A stretch of 64,000 nt of DNA, from the NCBI GenBank assembly GCA_965261645.1, contig CBDHDJ010000004.1, positions 868,001 to 932,000 of the forward strand. Direction: 5' to 3'. The translations under genes were made by a program, and so were the position numbers. Numbering within the stretch: position 1 is the stretch's first letter; every line of letters starts with the position of its first letter. The notes below the pieces were generated by a model that had not been told where the DNA came from, searched no databases, and saw only the letters and a program-made list of their open reading frames with translations. This DNA is from CBDHDJ01 sp965261645. Lineage in GTDB: Bacteria; Pseudomonadota; Alphaproteobacteria; SHVV01. This document shows, in pieces, positions 7,810 to 16,553 of this stretch.

Positions 7810-8184
7810 TTACGCCACGATCCACGTCGTCACCGTGCGAATGTTCTTGACCAGGATGCGGATCATCGCCTGTGTGAACGGGTCCGAGTGATCGAGCCTC
7901 GCCCTGATCTCGGATTCGGGGACGACGAGACACACCGTCTCCTTCACCGCTGTCGCTGTCGCCATGCGCGGCCCTTCTTCGAGAGACGTCAACTCGCCGA
8001 AGATATCGTTGTCGGTCAGAGCGCCCAAAGTGACTTCGTTGCCATTGATGACTTTGGTGATCTCGACCACGCCGGTCTCGGTGATGAAGACCCGCTCGCC
8101 CACATCGCCCTCCCGGAAGATCACGGTGTCAGCCGGGTAAAGCACGCGCTCGACGTCGCCAGTCACGCGATTTGCCACTCTCAC
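7810..8184 (-). CDS. stand-alone cyclic-nucleotide-binding domain protein 3
   Basis: 124 residues, one cNMP-binding beta-roll: YPADTVIFREGDVGERVFITETGVVEI, then NDIFGELTSLEEGPRMATATA. The phosphate cassette has GEL..L...PRMATA, so the Arg-Ala/Thr pattern is kept. A C-terminal helix (AMIRILVKNIRTVTTW) ends the protein. No effector domain is attached. It probably forms a two-gene unit with the VOC gene downstream and is divergent from the EamA transporter across about 165 bases. Confidence 0.82.
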   Translation of the reverse strand: MRVANRVTGDVERVLYPADTVIFREGDVGERVFITETGVVEITKVINGNEVTLGALTDNDIFGELTSLEEGPRMATATAVKETVCLVVPESEIRARLDHSDPFTQAMIRILVKNIRTVTTWIVA

Positions 8185-8350
8185 TAGACTTTGCCGATCC
8201 CTTACACGCTCGGTAACCCTACCGAGCTACTCACGACCTGCTAGAGTACCGGACACATTAGCGCACAGCAACGATGTCATCCTGTGGCGGCACCTCAGAC
8301 CCGCCAGAGACCCCGATCCCGCCGGCGCCCGCTTCACGAGACGTTGTCCC

Positions 8351-9334
8351 ATGTCCGACCATCCGGTTTCTCTTCCCACGGAAAGCGGGAGCTTCGTCAG
8401 CCGCCACATCTGGGTGGCGTATCTGTTGCTGATCGCCACGATGCTGTTCTTCGCCGGCACCACGGTCATCGGGCGGGCGGTCCGCGCGGATATTCCGCCG
8501 GTCGGGCTCGTATTTTGGCGCAGCATCATCGCGACGGCGATCCTGCTGCCTTTCGTGGCCTCGCGCCTGCGTGACCAGCTTCCGCTCATCCAGCGCCACT
8601 GGAAAGTTCTGTTCGCCATGGGGCTCGCCCAGACGATCGGCGGTCAGGGGGTTCTCTACATCAGCCTGCAGACGACGACCGCGCTTAATGCCGGCATGAT
8701 CACGGCGACCCAACCCGCCATCATCCTCGTTCTCGCATGGCTGGTCCTGGGCGATGCCATCACCTGGCGGCAGGGGCTCGGCATTCTCATCGCGGTGATC
8801 GGCGCGTTCACCATCATCGGCCGGGGAAGCGCGGCGACACTCCTCGGTCTCGATCTTGTCATCGGCGATCTCTGGATCCAGCTCGCCACGGTGAGCTGGG
8901 CGACTTACGCCATTCTCGTCAAACGGGCCCCGCCCGAGCTCAACCCGTTCGTCTTGTTCGTGGCGATGACGGCCGGCGCCATCGTCGTTCTGATCCCGCT
9001 TTATATCGGGGAGATGGTGGTCACTGGCCGCACTGTCCCGTTCAACCTCCTCACCGCCGGAACCTTGCTCTATGTCGCCGGACCGGGATCCATCCTCGCG
9101 CTGGTGTTCCTGAATACGGGGATCAAGCATATGGGTCCCGGCCGCGCCAGCGTGTTTTTCTATCTCGTGCCCGTGTTCACGGCGCTGCTGGCGATCGGCC
9201 TACTCGGCGAGGTACTGCACACTTATCACTTCATCGCCATCGCGCTCGTGTTCACCGGCGTCTTTCTGGCCGGCCGGGCTCGGCGGTATCCCATCCACGA
9301 CCGGCCCCCGCCAAACGACTTGAGAGCCCGGTAG
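8351..9334 (+). CDS. EamA/DMT-family transporter
   Basis: 327 residues with about ten predicted membrane helices arranged as two EamA repeats. The first has ILLIATMLFFAGTTVIGRAV near the start, FWRSIIATAILLPF and ALNAGMITATQPAIILVLAWLVLGD. The second runs from WIQLATVSWATYAILVKRA to a GPGRASVFFYLVPVFTALLAIGLLGE segment. These are hallmarks of drug/metabolite exporters in the inner membrane. The substrate is unknown. Its 3' end overlaps, on the opposite strand, the reading frame of the convergent lipoprotein gene. Confidence 0.88.
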   Translation: MSDHPVSLPTESGSFVSRHIWVAYLLLIATMLFFAGTTVIGRAVRADIPPVGLVFWRSIIATAILLPFVASRLRDQLPLIQRHWKVLFAMGLAQTIGGQGVLYISLQTTTALNAGMITATQPAIILVLAWLVLGDAITWRQGLGILIAVIGAFTIIGRGSAATLLGLDLVIGDLWIQLATVSWATYAILVKRAPPELNPFVLFVAMTAGAIVVLIPLYIGEMVVTGRTVPFNLLTAGTLLYVAGPGSILALVFLNTGIKHMGPGRASVFFYLVPVFTALLAIGLLGEVLHTYHFIAIALVFTGVFLAGRARRYPIHDRPPPNDLRAR

Positions 9335-9673
9335 GCGTTCTCGGACCTGTTCGGCACGCGCATAGTCGCGGGCCAGCATGCACGTTTGCAAGGCCTCAGA
9401 ACGCCAGCCCACCTCATCGAGGTGGAGGCCGAGCGCCACAAAACCGTCGTCGATGCGGATGTCCTGCCCGTCCTCGATGCGTATCCGGAGGAGCGCTGGG
9501 CGCAACCACGCGCGTTCGGCAGCGAACCTGCGCCGCGCTTCGACATACGCCACCGACCGGCATTCGCTCCGGTCGCGCGCGAGGTCCGTTTGGTCACCAC
9601 CGGGTCTCGTCCACCCGCGCGGCGAGCCGCACGCGGCGGCGAGAAGAACGGCAAGAACGATGAAACGAGTCAC
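9200..9673 (-). CDS. putative small lipoprotein (3' end uncertain)
   Basis: GTG 9673 is chosen because AGGAG lies nine bases upstream. The N-terminus reads VTRFIVLAVLLAAACGSPRG, a lipoprotein signal peptide with lipobox LAAAC. The rest resembles short outer-membrane lipoproteins with scattered conserved Cys and Asp (DLARDRSECRS, and LQTCMLARDY near the expected end). The frame then runs about 135 bases into the EamA gene on the opposite strand; that tail is probably not native and may result from loss of the stop codon. Confidence 0.55.
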   Translation of the reverse strand: MTRFIVLAVLLAAACGSPRGWTRPGGDQTDLARDRSECRSVAYVEARRRFAAERAWLRPALLRIRIEDGQDIRIDDGFVALGLHLDEVGWRSEALQTCMLARDYARAEQVRERLPGSQVVWRGPVVDGIPPSPAGQKDAGEHERDGDEVISVQYLAE

Positions 9674-9677
9674 GGCG

Positions 9678-9821
9678 TCAACTCCTGAACCGGTCGATGC
9701 CACGGCCCCAGCGGCAGAAGTCGCATTGCGTGAGCATGCGCGTCGCGGCCGCGCCATACCACCCGGGGGAGGCGGCCTGGGACGCGTCCTGCCAAATACA
9801 ATGGTCGTCGAACGTGGTCAT
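9678..9821 (-). CDS. possible small protein with Cys pair (47 aa)
   Basis: A short frame starting at ATG 9821 and ending four bases before the lipoprotein GTG. The product has an acidic start (MTTFDDHCIWQD) and a TQCDFCRWGRG segment with a CxxC pair. The tight spacing to the lipoprotein start suggests a possible small gene, but no family is recognised. Confidence 0.3.
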   Translation of the reverse strand: MTTFDDHCIWQDASQAASPGWYGAAATRMLTQCDFCRWGRGIDRFRS

Positions 9822-9941
9822 GCCGACGCCTGTCCTTGAGCCCTAAAGCTAAGCGGCGCAGACCGTGGCGTCCAGGCGGCGCAGGTATGCGTTGCGGCGC
9901 GACCGGAGGGCGTTCCGCCCATTGGCCATCTGATATTGGGC

Positions 9942-10151
9942 TCAAGCTGGTGCGGGACGCGTCTCGATGAACAGGCCGCCGCACATGGTGCAGCTCAGCT
10001 GGTGGCCGACGGTGGAGACGGTATAGGTCTCGCCCAAGCGTTCGATCAGCGGTGCAAGGGCGAGGGACTCGTAGCGGTTGCAACGTACGCAGGAGACGAA
10101 GACATCCGTGCCTTGCTCACGCAGCACGCCGAGTGTCACGGGCTCGGCCAT
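9942..10151 (-). CDS. small zinc-ribbon-like protein (69 aa)
   Basis: 69 residues with two CxxC pairs, VSCVRCNRYE near residue 22 and LSCTMCGG near residue 54, spaced as in a small zinc ribbon. Similar short proteins are common in alphaproteobacteria without assigned function. It starts 15 bases after the nicotinamidase stop in the same direction, so it is probably the second gene of that transcript. Confidence 0.65.
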   Translation of the reverse strand: MAEPVTLGVLREQGTDVFVSCVRCNRYESLALAPLIERLGETYTVSTVGHQLSCTMCGGLFIETRPAPA

Positions 10152-10166
10152 GGGTGTCCGGTGCGC

Positions 10167-10838
10167 TCAGGCGACGCGAACCCGCCCGTAGGGCTCGCCA
10201 ATATCCGCCGAGGTGATCAGCTGCGCGCCGGCCGCGGTCATCGCCTTCTTGACCTCGTCGAGCGAGCCGTCCTTGTCGAGCCCGCGGCAGGCATCCTCGA
10301 TCACATAGGTTTCGAAACCATCCTTGCGCGCATCGAGGGCCGAGTAGCGCACGCACACGTCGAGCGCGAGACCGGTGAGAAAGACGCGGTAGATGCCGTG
10401 GCGGCGCAGGTAGTCGGTCAACGCCGTCGGCGTCCAGCGGTCGTTGTCATAGAACGCCGAGTAGGAATCGAGGTTCGGCTGATGGCCCTTGCGCAGCACG
10501 AGCTGGCAGTTGGGCACATCGAGGCTCTTGTGGAACGCCGCACCCGGCGTGTCCTGAATACAATGGTCCGGCCACAGGACCTGCAGATCGTTCTGGACCT
10601 GGGTTTGAACCTTGTCGTACGGCTTCTTTCCCTTGTGGTTGGAGGCAAAGGAGACGTGATTGGCCGGATGCCAATCCTGCGTACAGACCACGGTCTTGAA
10701 TTTGGGCGCGATTTCGTTGATCACCGGAATCACGGCGTCACCGTCCGGCACCTCCAGGGCCCCGCTCGGGCAGAAATCGTTTTGCACATCGATGATGATG
10801 AGCGCATCGAGAAATACGGGGCTGATGGTCTCAGTCAT
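10167..10838 (-). CDS. pncA: nicotinamidase (isochorismatase-like hydrolase)
   Basis: 223 residues. It converts nicotinamide to nicotinate in the cytoplasm, the first step of NAD salvage. The catalytic triad is visible: Asp in IIDVQNDF (about residue 18), Lys in VLRKGHQ (about 117), and Cys in LALDVCVRYSA (about 160). The metal site is in QDWHPANHVSF. The nicotinate phosphoribosyltransferase at 44.1 kb and NAD synthetase at 47.4 kb supply later steps. Followed by a small zinc-ribbon gene. Confidence 0.93.
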   Translation of the reverse strand: MTETISPVFLDALIIIDVQNDFCPSGALEVPDGDAVIPVINEIAPKFKTVVCTQDWHPANHVSFASNHKGKKPYDKVQTQVQNDLQVLWPDHCIQDTPGAAFHKSLDVPNCQLVLRKGHQPNLDSYSAFYDNDRWTPTALTDYLRRHGIYRVFLTGLALDVCVRYSALDARKDGFETYVIEDACRGLDKDGSLDEVKKAMTAAGAQLITSADIGEPYGRVRVA

Positions 10839-10950
10839 GCACGGGTCCTCTCGCCTTTGGCCGCTGTTGATTCGTTCAGGGGCTCGCGCCCATTCTGGCC
10901 CGCCCCGAGCGCGACATCAAGTGCAACGCCGCCGCAGCCGGAAGGCGCGT

Positions 10951-11838
10951 TCACTCGCCTGCCCCGGCGCCGGCAAGCGCCATGTCAATGTCGTCGGCCT
11001 GGAGCGGGCCCTGCCGGGCCAGCTTGCGCCGGGCAAGCTCGGCGGCGAAACCGGCGGCGTCCCGAACGCTCTGACCCTGGAGTCGGGCCGCAAGATACCC
11101 CGCGAAATAGGTATCGCCGCAGCCGGTACGATCAACAATGCGCGGGTACGGCTTGGCGGCGATGCGAAGAACCGCGCCCTCTGCCAGCACCACCGCGCCA
11201 TCCGCGCCGAGAGTCACGATCACGTCGTCGGGCCCCTGGTGCGCGAGGGCTCGTGCTGCCTCGCCCGCATCCTCGATGCCGCTGAAGGTTCGCGCTTCGG
11301 CGCCGTTCACCTTGAGGATGTGCGCGGTGGACAATTCGTGCCCTTGTCCGCTCGGCTTCGCCGCACGGATCGTGCCCCTCACCCGTTGCCGGGTCAGGCC
11401 CTGCCCGTCCAGTGCGACGATGTCGCCGGCCTCTCGCGCCGCCGCCACCACATCGGCCGTGAGGTCTCCCCGAGTCAACGGCCCGAGCAGAACGATCCGG
11501 GCGCTTAAGCCCGCAAGATCAGCCGCCGCGATCGGCTCAGCGATCGCAGCGAGACGCTGGCGGCGGGGGCTCTCGGCGCCCTCGGCGTAGATATTCTCGA
11601 AGACGGTCGTCGCTTCGCTCGGACCGCACCTCACCTCCACGCCGGCAGCGGCCAGCGGCGCGGTGAGCGCGGCACGGTCGTGCTCCGCCAGTCGGGTGAC
11701 GACGCCCACCCGAAAGCCTAGCAGCGCTAGCGCAAGACCGGCATAGATGGGCACGCCCCCGGCCTGGGACCGCGCCGGCTCGTCGCCGATGCGAATCACG
11801 TCCCGCGTCATCGGGCCGAGGATCAGCACATCGAACAT
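10951..11838 (-). CDS. PfkB-family carbohydrate kinase
   Basis: 295 residues of the ribokinase/PfkB fold. The N-terminus has MFDVLILGPMTRDVI and a substrate lid region with AGGVPIYAGLALALLG. The second PfkB signature DRTGCGDTYFAGYLAA near residue 241 carries the catalytic Asp and the anion hole GCGD. The sugar or nucleoside substrate cannot be assigned. It is transcribed toward nicotinamidase with a gap of about 110 bases; joint regulation is not evident. Confidence 0.85.
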   Translation of the reverse strand: MFDVLILGPMTRDVIRIGDEPARSQAGGVPIYAGLALALLGFRVGVVTRLAEHDRAALTAPLAAAGVEVRCGPSEATTVFENIYAEGAESPRRQRLAAIAEPIAAADLAGLSARIVLLGPLTRGDLTADVVAAAREAGDIVALDGQGLTRQRVRGTIRAAKPSGQGHELSTAHILKVNGAEARTFSGIEDAGEAARALAHQGPDDVIVTLGADGAVVLAEGAVLRIAAKPYPRIVDRTGCGDTYFAGYLAARLQGQSVRDAAGFAAELARRKLARQGPLQADDIDMALAGAGAGE

Positions 11839-11953
11839 GGCGCCAGACTAACATTTCTCGAGGACCAAGCTCGCGCACGGCTGCGCTACGAAATGCCGGG
11901 CGAAGTTGATACATTATCCCGCTAAACCGGTTCTACGCTCCCCGAGGATCGCC

Positions 11954-12355
11954 ATGAAATCAACGCTCGCGCCAGGACTGAGCAAAAAGCGCACGATCGA
12001 GGTCGACCGCAACCGCACGATCAGTTTTCTCGGCGAGGAGCTCCGGGTCTACGCCACGCCGGAGCTCCTGAGGGATGTGGAGGTGACGGCGCGCGAGCTG
12101 CTTCTGGAGCATGTCGAGGCGGGCGAGGATTCGGTCGGCACGCGGGTCGAGATGGCGCATCTCGCCGCCGCTCCGCTCGGCGTTGCGGTCGAGATCACGG
12201 TCACGGACGTCGCCCGCCGCCGGGTGACGTTCGAATTTTCGGCGAAGGACGCCGTGGACGAGATCGCAAATGGAACGCATTCGCGTTTCGTTGTCGATAT
12301 GGCCAAGATCGCCGAGCAGATCGCGAATAAGATCGCCAAGGTCAAAAGCCTGTGA
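11954..12355 (+). CDS. FlK-like hotdog-fold thioesterase
   Basis: 133 residues from ATG 11954, preceded by GAGGATCGCC. The segment ELLLEHVEAGEDSVGTRVEMAHLAA followed by GVAVEITVTDVARRRVTFEFSAKD and THSRFVVDMAKI matches the fluoroacetyl-CoA thioesterase-like group of the hotdog fold. The conserved Glu-Ser-Val-Gly-Thr pattern and His in AHLAA fall where catalytic residues of that group lie. The physiological acyl-CoA is unknown; most such proteins are not fluoroacetate-specific. Confidence 0.75.
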   Translation: MKSTLAPGLSKKRTIEVDRNRTISFLGEELRVYATPELLRDVEVTARELLLEHVEAGEDSVGTRVEMAHLAAAPLGVAVEITVTDVARRRVTFEFSAKDAVDEIANGTHSRFVVDMAKIAEQIANKIAKVKSL

Positions 12356-12447
12356 GGCATGAATTCGGACATTCACACCAAGCAGGGATTGCGTCGTCGC
12401 GCAATCCGATTTACCGGAGCGAACACGCGCAGACGGTGGAGGAGACC

Positions 12448-12915
12448 ATGACATTGAGCCTGACCAGTGCAGAGGCCAGGGACGGTGAACGGATCCCTGA
12501 GCGTCACACCTGTGACGGTGACGACTACTCGCCATCCTTCGGCTGGGACGGCGAGCCGGACGGCACGCAAAGCTTCGCTCTCCTGTGCGACGATCCGGAC
12601 GCGCCCGACGGTACCTGGCGCCATTGGGCGGTGTACGACATCCCGGCCAACACCAAGTGGCTCGGCGCCGGCCTTGGAACCGGCGCCCAGGTAGGTCCCA
12701 TGCGCCAAGCGCTCAACGACTTCGGCAATACGGGCTATGGCGGACCGTGCCCGCCCGAAGGCCATGGCGATCACCATTATCGCTTTCGCCTGCTCGCCCT
12801 GTCGGTGGCCAAACTCGAGCTCGGCGCGAGCCCGTCATGTGCGGACGTCGAGGAGGCCGCCACGTCCCACGTCCTCGAAGAAGTCGTCTTGACGAGCACC
12901 TATTCGCGCGGTTGA
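12448..12915 (+). CDS. YbhB/YbcL-type PEBP protein
   Basis: 155 residues from ATG 12448, which has GGTGGAGGAGA upstream. The PEBP fold is recognisable: DGDDYSPSFGWDG, then LLCDDPDAPDGTWRHWAVYDIP carrying the conserved DPDAP and HW ligand-site residues, and GGPCPPEGHGDHHYRFRLLAL. Bacterial members are cytoplasmic proteins of poorly known function named for similarity to Raf kinase inhibitor protein. It is upstream of a decayed VOC gene and may once have been co-transcribed with it. Confidence 0.88.
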   Translation: MTLSLTSAEARDGERIPERHTCDGDDYSPSFGWDGEPDGTQSFALLCDDPDAPDGTWRHWAVYDIPANTKWLGAGLGTGAQVGPMRQALNDFGNTGYGGPCPPEGHGDHHYRFRLLALSVAKLELGASPSCADVEEAATSHVLEEVVLTSTYSRG

Positions 12916-12969
12916 GATGACGCGGCGGGCGCAGCCGAACAAGGCCCGCCCGGAACAGGATCAAATTCC

Positions 12970-13403
12970 ATGCTCGATATCCTGAAAGTCGATCACATCG
13001 GTATTCGCATCCGCGACAAGGCCCGCTCGATCACTTTTTACGAGGGCTTCGGGTTCAAGCTCTTGGCCGATGCGGGCTTTGACAAGGGCCATCCCGTCAT
13101 CATAGAGCACCCCTCGGGCGTGACTCTGAATCTGCTCGGGCCAAGCACCGTCGCGGCGGACGAGAACGTGCTGATGGATATCGACGATAAATAGGCCGGC
13201 TACACCCATGTCGCGCTGAACGTTCAATCCATCGAAACGCCGAGGCGCTCATGGCCGAGCGCGGCATCGTGATCACCGGCCGCGCAAAATTCGGCAATTG
13301 GAGCGCGATTTTCGTGCGCGATCCGGACCGCAATGTGATCGAATTGAATACCTATGCCGGCCAAGCGTCCGGCGACGGCACCGGATATAAAGATCACCCG
13401 TAG
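12970..13403 (+). pseudogene. decayed VOC-family gene
   Basis: The N-terminal half reads MLDILKVDHIGIRIRDKARS... through LLGPSTVAADENVLMDIDDK and stops at TAG 13192-13194. The frame then continues with AGYTHVALNVQSIET, a typical second VOC half. A frameshift near 13240 puts the remainder (ALMAERGIVITG... to FVRDPDRNVIELNTYAG) in another frame, ending at TAG 13401. Two separate lesions make a sequencing error unlikely as the sole cause. Confidence 0.8.
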
Positions 13404-13469
13404 CCTGATCGGCACGGCGCCGCTAACGGAAGCATCACCGGACACCATGATAAGGGGAGGACACGGATC

Positions 13470-13922
13470 ATGAGGCGTATCTATTACAACCTGGAATTCA
13501 ACGGAACCGTTGCACCGGTCAAGGGGAAGGACAACCTGCTCGACGTGGCCGGCAAGGCGCCGAGCAGCACGATCCGCACCGTCATCGGGCCGCGCGGCGT
13601 GAAAGGAGCAGTCGGCCGGACCCGCGGCGCCGGCGCCAACTTCGAATCCCGCGTAACGATCACCGGCAAGAGCTCGTTCACGGAAAAAGGGCGCATCACC
13701 TTCGGTGAGAAGGGCCGCCACGGCTTCACCTTCGCCACCGTCGGCGAAGGCGCCATCGGGCCGAGCGCGGACAAGAAGGTGACCACCGGCGCCGTCACCT
13801 GGCGCGTGGTGCGCGGCTTTGGGCAGTTCAAGGGGGCTAAGGGCTACATCACGTCGAACTTCTCGGCCGATGCGAAGGGCCGGCTGACCGACCGCCAGGT
13901 CGGGTATTTCTTCGTGAAATAG
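13470..13922 (+). CDS. hypothetical beta-rich protein (150 aa)
   Basis: The start ATG 13470 has AAGGGGAGGA about 12 bases upstream. The protein is rich in Gly, Lys and Thr with alternating beta pattern (SRVTITGKSSFTEKGRITFGEKGRHGFTF) and ends RLTDRQVGYFFVK, suggesting a small beta barrel. No family is recognised. A 55-base part of this gene (13712-13766) recurs at 19588-19642 with about four differences, as part of a relic. An IS630 element lies 22 bases downstream. Confidence 0.7.
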   Translation: MRRIYYNLEFNGTVAPVKGKDNLLDVAGKAPSSTIRTVIGPRGVKGAVGRTRGAGANFESRVTITGKSSFTEKGRITFGEKGRHGFTFATVGEGAIGPSADKKVTTGAVTWRVVRGFGQFKGAKGYITSNFSADAKGRLTDRQVGYFFVK

Positions 13923-13944
13923 AGCGGGCCCGCGGGTCGGACTA

Positions 13945-14998
13945 GAGCATTTTCTGAGCTGACGGATTCTTTTTGGGATTCCCATGGGATCGAATTTCTG
14001 ATTCAAGATGTGGGCTGGTGGAGGAGGCCAGCCTGCATGACGAAACCTCTTTCCAATGATCTTCGAGAACGGCTTGTATCGGCGGTTGACAGCGGCCTGT
14101 CGCGGCGCTCGGCGGCGCGCCGCTTCGGGGTTGCGGCCTCGACGGCGATCAAATGGGTGAATCGGTGGCGGCGGACGGGCGATGTCGGGCCTAGGCCGCA
14201 AGGCGGTGACCACCGCTCGCACCGGATTGAGGCCCATGCCGAGGAAATCCTGGCGCTGGTTGACGAGACGCCGGACATCACCTTGGGCGAGATCGCGGCA
14301 CACCTGGACGCGGGGCATGGCTTGACGGTGGCCCAAAGCACGGTCTGGCGGCTGCTCGACCGGCACGGCATGACGTTCAAAAAAAACCGCGCACGCCTGC
14401 GAGCAACAGCGAGCTGACGTCCTGCGCCGCCGGCAGGCCTGGTTCGACGCCCAACCCGATCTGAAGCCCGAGCGGCTGGTGTTCATTGACGAGACCGGCG
14501 CTTCGACCAAGATGGCCCGGCGTTACGGCCGGGCGCCACGGGGCGAGCGTTGCCAAGCACCGGTGCCTCATGGACACTGGAAGACGACGACCTTCGTTGG
14601 CGCGCTCCGCCTTGAAGGCATGACCGCGCCCATGGTGCTCGACGGTGCCATGCATGGTGCCGCCTTCCTCGCTTATGTGGAGCAGGTCTTGGTCCCGACG
14701 CTCAAACCCGGCGATATCGTGGTGATGGATAACTTACCCGCCCACAAACCCATCGCCGTGCGCACGGCCATCGAAGTCGCCGCGGCAGAGTTGCGCTTCC
14801 TGCCGCCCTACAGCCCTGACTTTAACCCCATTGAAATGGCCTTCTCCAAGCTCAAGGCTTTCCTCAAAAAGACCGCCGCCCGAACCGTCGATGACCTCTG
14901 GGACGCCATCGCCCAAGGCATCGACACCTTCACACCAACGGAATGCGAAAACTACTTCGCTGCTGCCGGCTATGACCGCAAATGATAGGAAAACGCTC
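13945..14998 (+). mobile_element. IS630-family element with TA duplication
   Basis: Bounded by imperfect inverted ends GAGCATTTTC (13945) and GAAAACGCTC (ending 14998), with TA on both sides (13943-13944 and 14999-15000), the canonical IS630 target duplication. Length 1054 bp. It carries a single two-frame transposase gene. The right TA and last IS base form the stop codon of the amidase gene coming from the other side. Confidence 0.88.
14037..14985 (+). CDS. IS630-family transposase in two frames (slippage or frameshift at A8)
   Basis: The first frame (14037-14417) carries the N-terminal helix-turn-helix region (SRRSAARRFGVAASTAIKWVNRW) and a homeodomain-like part. The second (from the A8 tract at 14379-14386 through 14985) carries the DDE domain: VFIDETGAS, VVMDNLPAHK and the late Glu in YSPDFNPIEMAFSKLK. 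Removing one A from the A8 tract joins the frames exactly, so expression could use slippage on the A run, as in several IS630 elements. Alternatively the copy is broken by one inserted base. Ribosome-binding site GGAGGAGG precedes ATG 14037. Confidence 0.8.
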
Positions 14999-16530
14999 TA
15001 GCGCGCGCGTTTCCCAGGCTGCGCTGAGATCTTCCGCCAATCCACCGCCTGCTCGAAAGCGTGGGCCGCGCGGTAGATGGTGGATTCGTCATAGTGCTTG
15101 GCGATCAGCATTATGCCGACCGGGCAGCCGTCGATCATGCCGCACGGAATCGAAAACGAGGGATGGTGTGTGTGATTGGTGGTCGAGGTGTTCTCGACAT
15201 TCTCGAAAGCGTGCGCGATGACCACCTCGGGCGGTGCATCGAGCGGCGGGTTGGGCCGGGGCAGCGCCAGGCAGGTCGGCATGGCGAGCAGATCGTACCG
15301 TGACAGGGCCGCGTCGAACGCCGCTGTGACTTTTCGGATCAGGTTCTGCGCCTTGCCGTAATAGCGGCCATGGTGCTGGCGGTTGGCATAGGCGCCGAGC
15401 AGGAGCGCGAGTTTGACGTTGGCGGGAAACTCATCGGCTCGCTCGCGCCAGCCGGCGATCTTGTCGCCGAGCGAATTCAGGTAAAGCCCACCGTGATTGG
15501 TGCCGAGGCCGTTACCCTCCATGTTCATGTAGAAACCCTGGGTCTCGTACACGCTCTCGATCAGCATGGCGGCGAAATGCCAGGGGATCGAAACCTCCTC
15601 GACGACGACACCGAGTTTGGCGAAGCGCTTCGCCGCGGCGCGGACGGTGGCGTTGACCTCGGGCATCGAGGTGGGCTGGTCGAAGCCTTCTTTCACCAGG
15701 CCAAGGCGGAGGCCCTTGACGTCCTGGCCGAGCGCCTGCGTGTAGCGCGCGACTTTCGGGCGAATCGTCGACTGACGCGGATCGATCCCGTCGAAACCGG
15801 CGATCACCTCGAGCAAGAGCGCGTTGTCCGCGACGCTCGCCGTCAGGGGGCCGATATTGTCCGCGGTGAACTCGTAGGGCACCACGCCCGTATAGGGCAC
15901 CAGCCCGAAGGTTGGATACATGCCGTAGATGCCGCAATGGGCGGCGGGGATGCGGATCGAGCCCGAGACATCTGTGCTAAGCGCCAGATCGACCTCGCCG
16001 CCGGCGACCAACGTGGCACTGCCCGAGGACGAGCCGCCCGCCGAGTGGCCCGGCTTGATCGGGTTGTCGACGGTCCCGCTCGCGCCGGTGTGGCTGCCGC
16101 TCGAGTAGCAGAAATACTCGCACTCGGACTTGCCGAGGACGGTGCCGCCAGCATCGAGGATGCGGGTGACGACCGTCGCATCGACCTCGGGCACATAGCC
16201 TTCCATGACATTGGCGCCGTTCTTCAGCGGCACGCCGGCGACGCAGATCGAATCCTTGATCGCCGCCGTCTTGCCGGCGAGCTTGCCCCGGATCGTCGTC
16301 TTGACGATCCAGGCGTTGTAGGGATTGTCCTTGTCCTCGGGTCGATGCCCTGGCGTGCGCGGGTATTTGACCGGCGGCAAATTGTCGGGGATCCGGTCGA
16401 GCGCGTCATAGACCGCGACCGCGTCGGCGAAATAGCGGAGGTAGGACGACACATCGCGTTCGCTCAGCGCCATTCCGAGATCGGCGGCAAGCGCCCGCAG
16501 GTCGCGCCGGGAGGGCAGGTTGATGGCCAT
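14998..16530 (-). CDS. amidase signature family protein, tandem copy 1
   Basis: About 510 residues from ATG 16530 (MAINLPSRRDLRALAADLG). The amidase signature triad is present: Lys in KTAAIKDSICVAG, the cis-Ser in AGGSSSGSA, and the nucleophile Ser in STDVSGSIRIPAAHCG. It hydrolyses C-N amide bonds; the overall layout resembles broad-specificity amidases linked to nitrile metabolism in Rhodococcus, but the substrate is not known. It lies 23 bases downstream of its paralogue. Its stop TAG is made of the last IS630 base plus the duplicated TA, so the native C-terminus may be lost. Confidence 0.88.
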   Translation of the reverse strand: MAINLPSRRDLRALAADLGMALSERDVSSYLRYFADAVAVYDALDRIPDNLPPVKYPRTPGHRPEDKDNPYNAWIVKTTIRGKLAGKTAAIKDSICVAGVPLKNGANVMEGYVPEVDATVVTRILDAGGTVLGKSECEYFCYSSGSHTGASGTVDNPIKPGHSAGGSSSGSATLVAGGEVDLALSTDVSGSIRIPAAHCGIYGMYPTFGLVPYTGVVPYEFTADNIGPLTASVADNALLLEVIAGFDGIDPRQSTIRPKVARYTQALGQDVKGLRLGLVKEGFDQPTSMPEVNATVRAAAKRFAKLGVVVEEVSIPWHFAAMLIESVYETQGFYMNMEGNGLGTNHGGLYLNSLGDKIAGWRERADEFPANVKLALLLGAYANRQHHGRYYGKAQNLIRKVTAAFDAALSRYDLLAMPTCLALPRPNPPLDAPPEVVIAHAFENVENTSTTNHTHHPSFSIPCGMIDGCPVGIMLIAKHYDESTIYRAAHAFEQAVDWRKISAQPGKRAR

Positions 16531-16553
16531 GGATCGAATCCCTCCGGGCCGCC

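Noticed and set aside
9670..10083. A 137-residue minus-strand frame
   Set aside because: Arg/Pro/His-rich composition and overlap with the zinc-ribbon gene in another frame point to a shadow frame.
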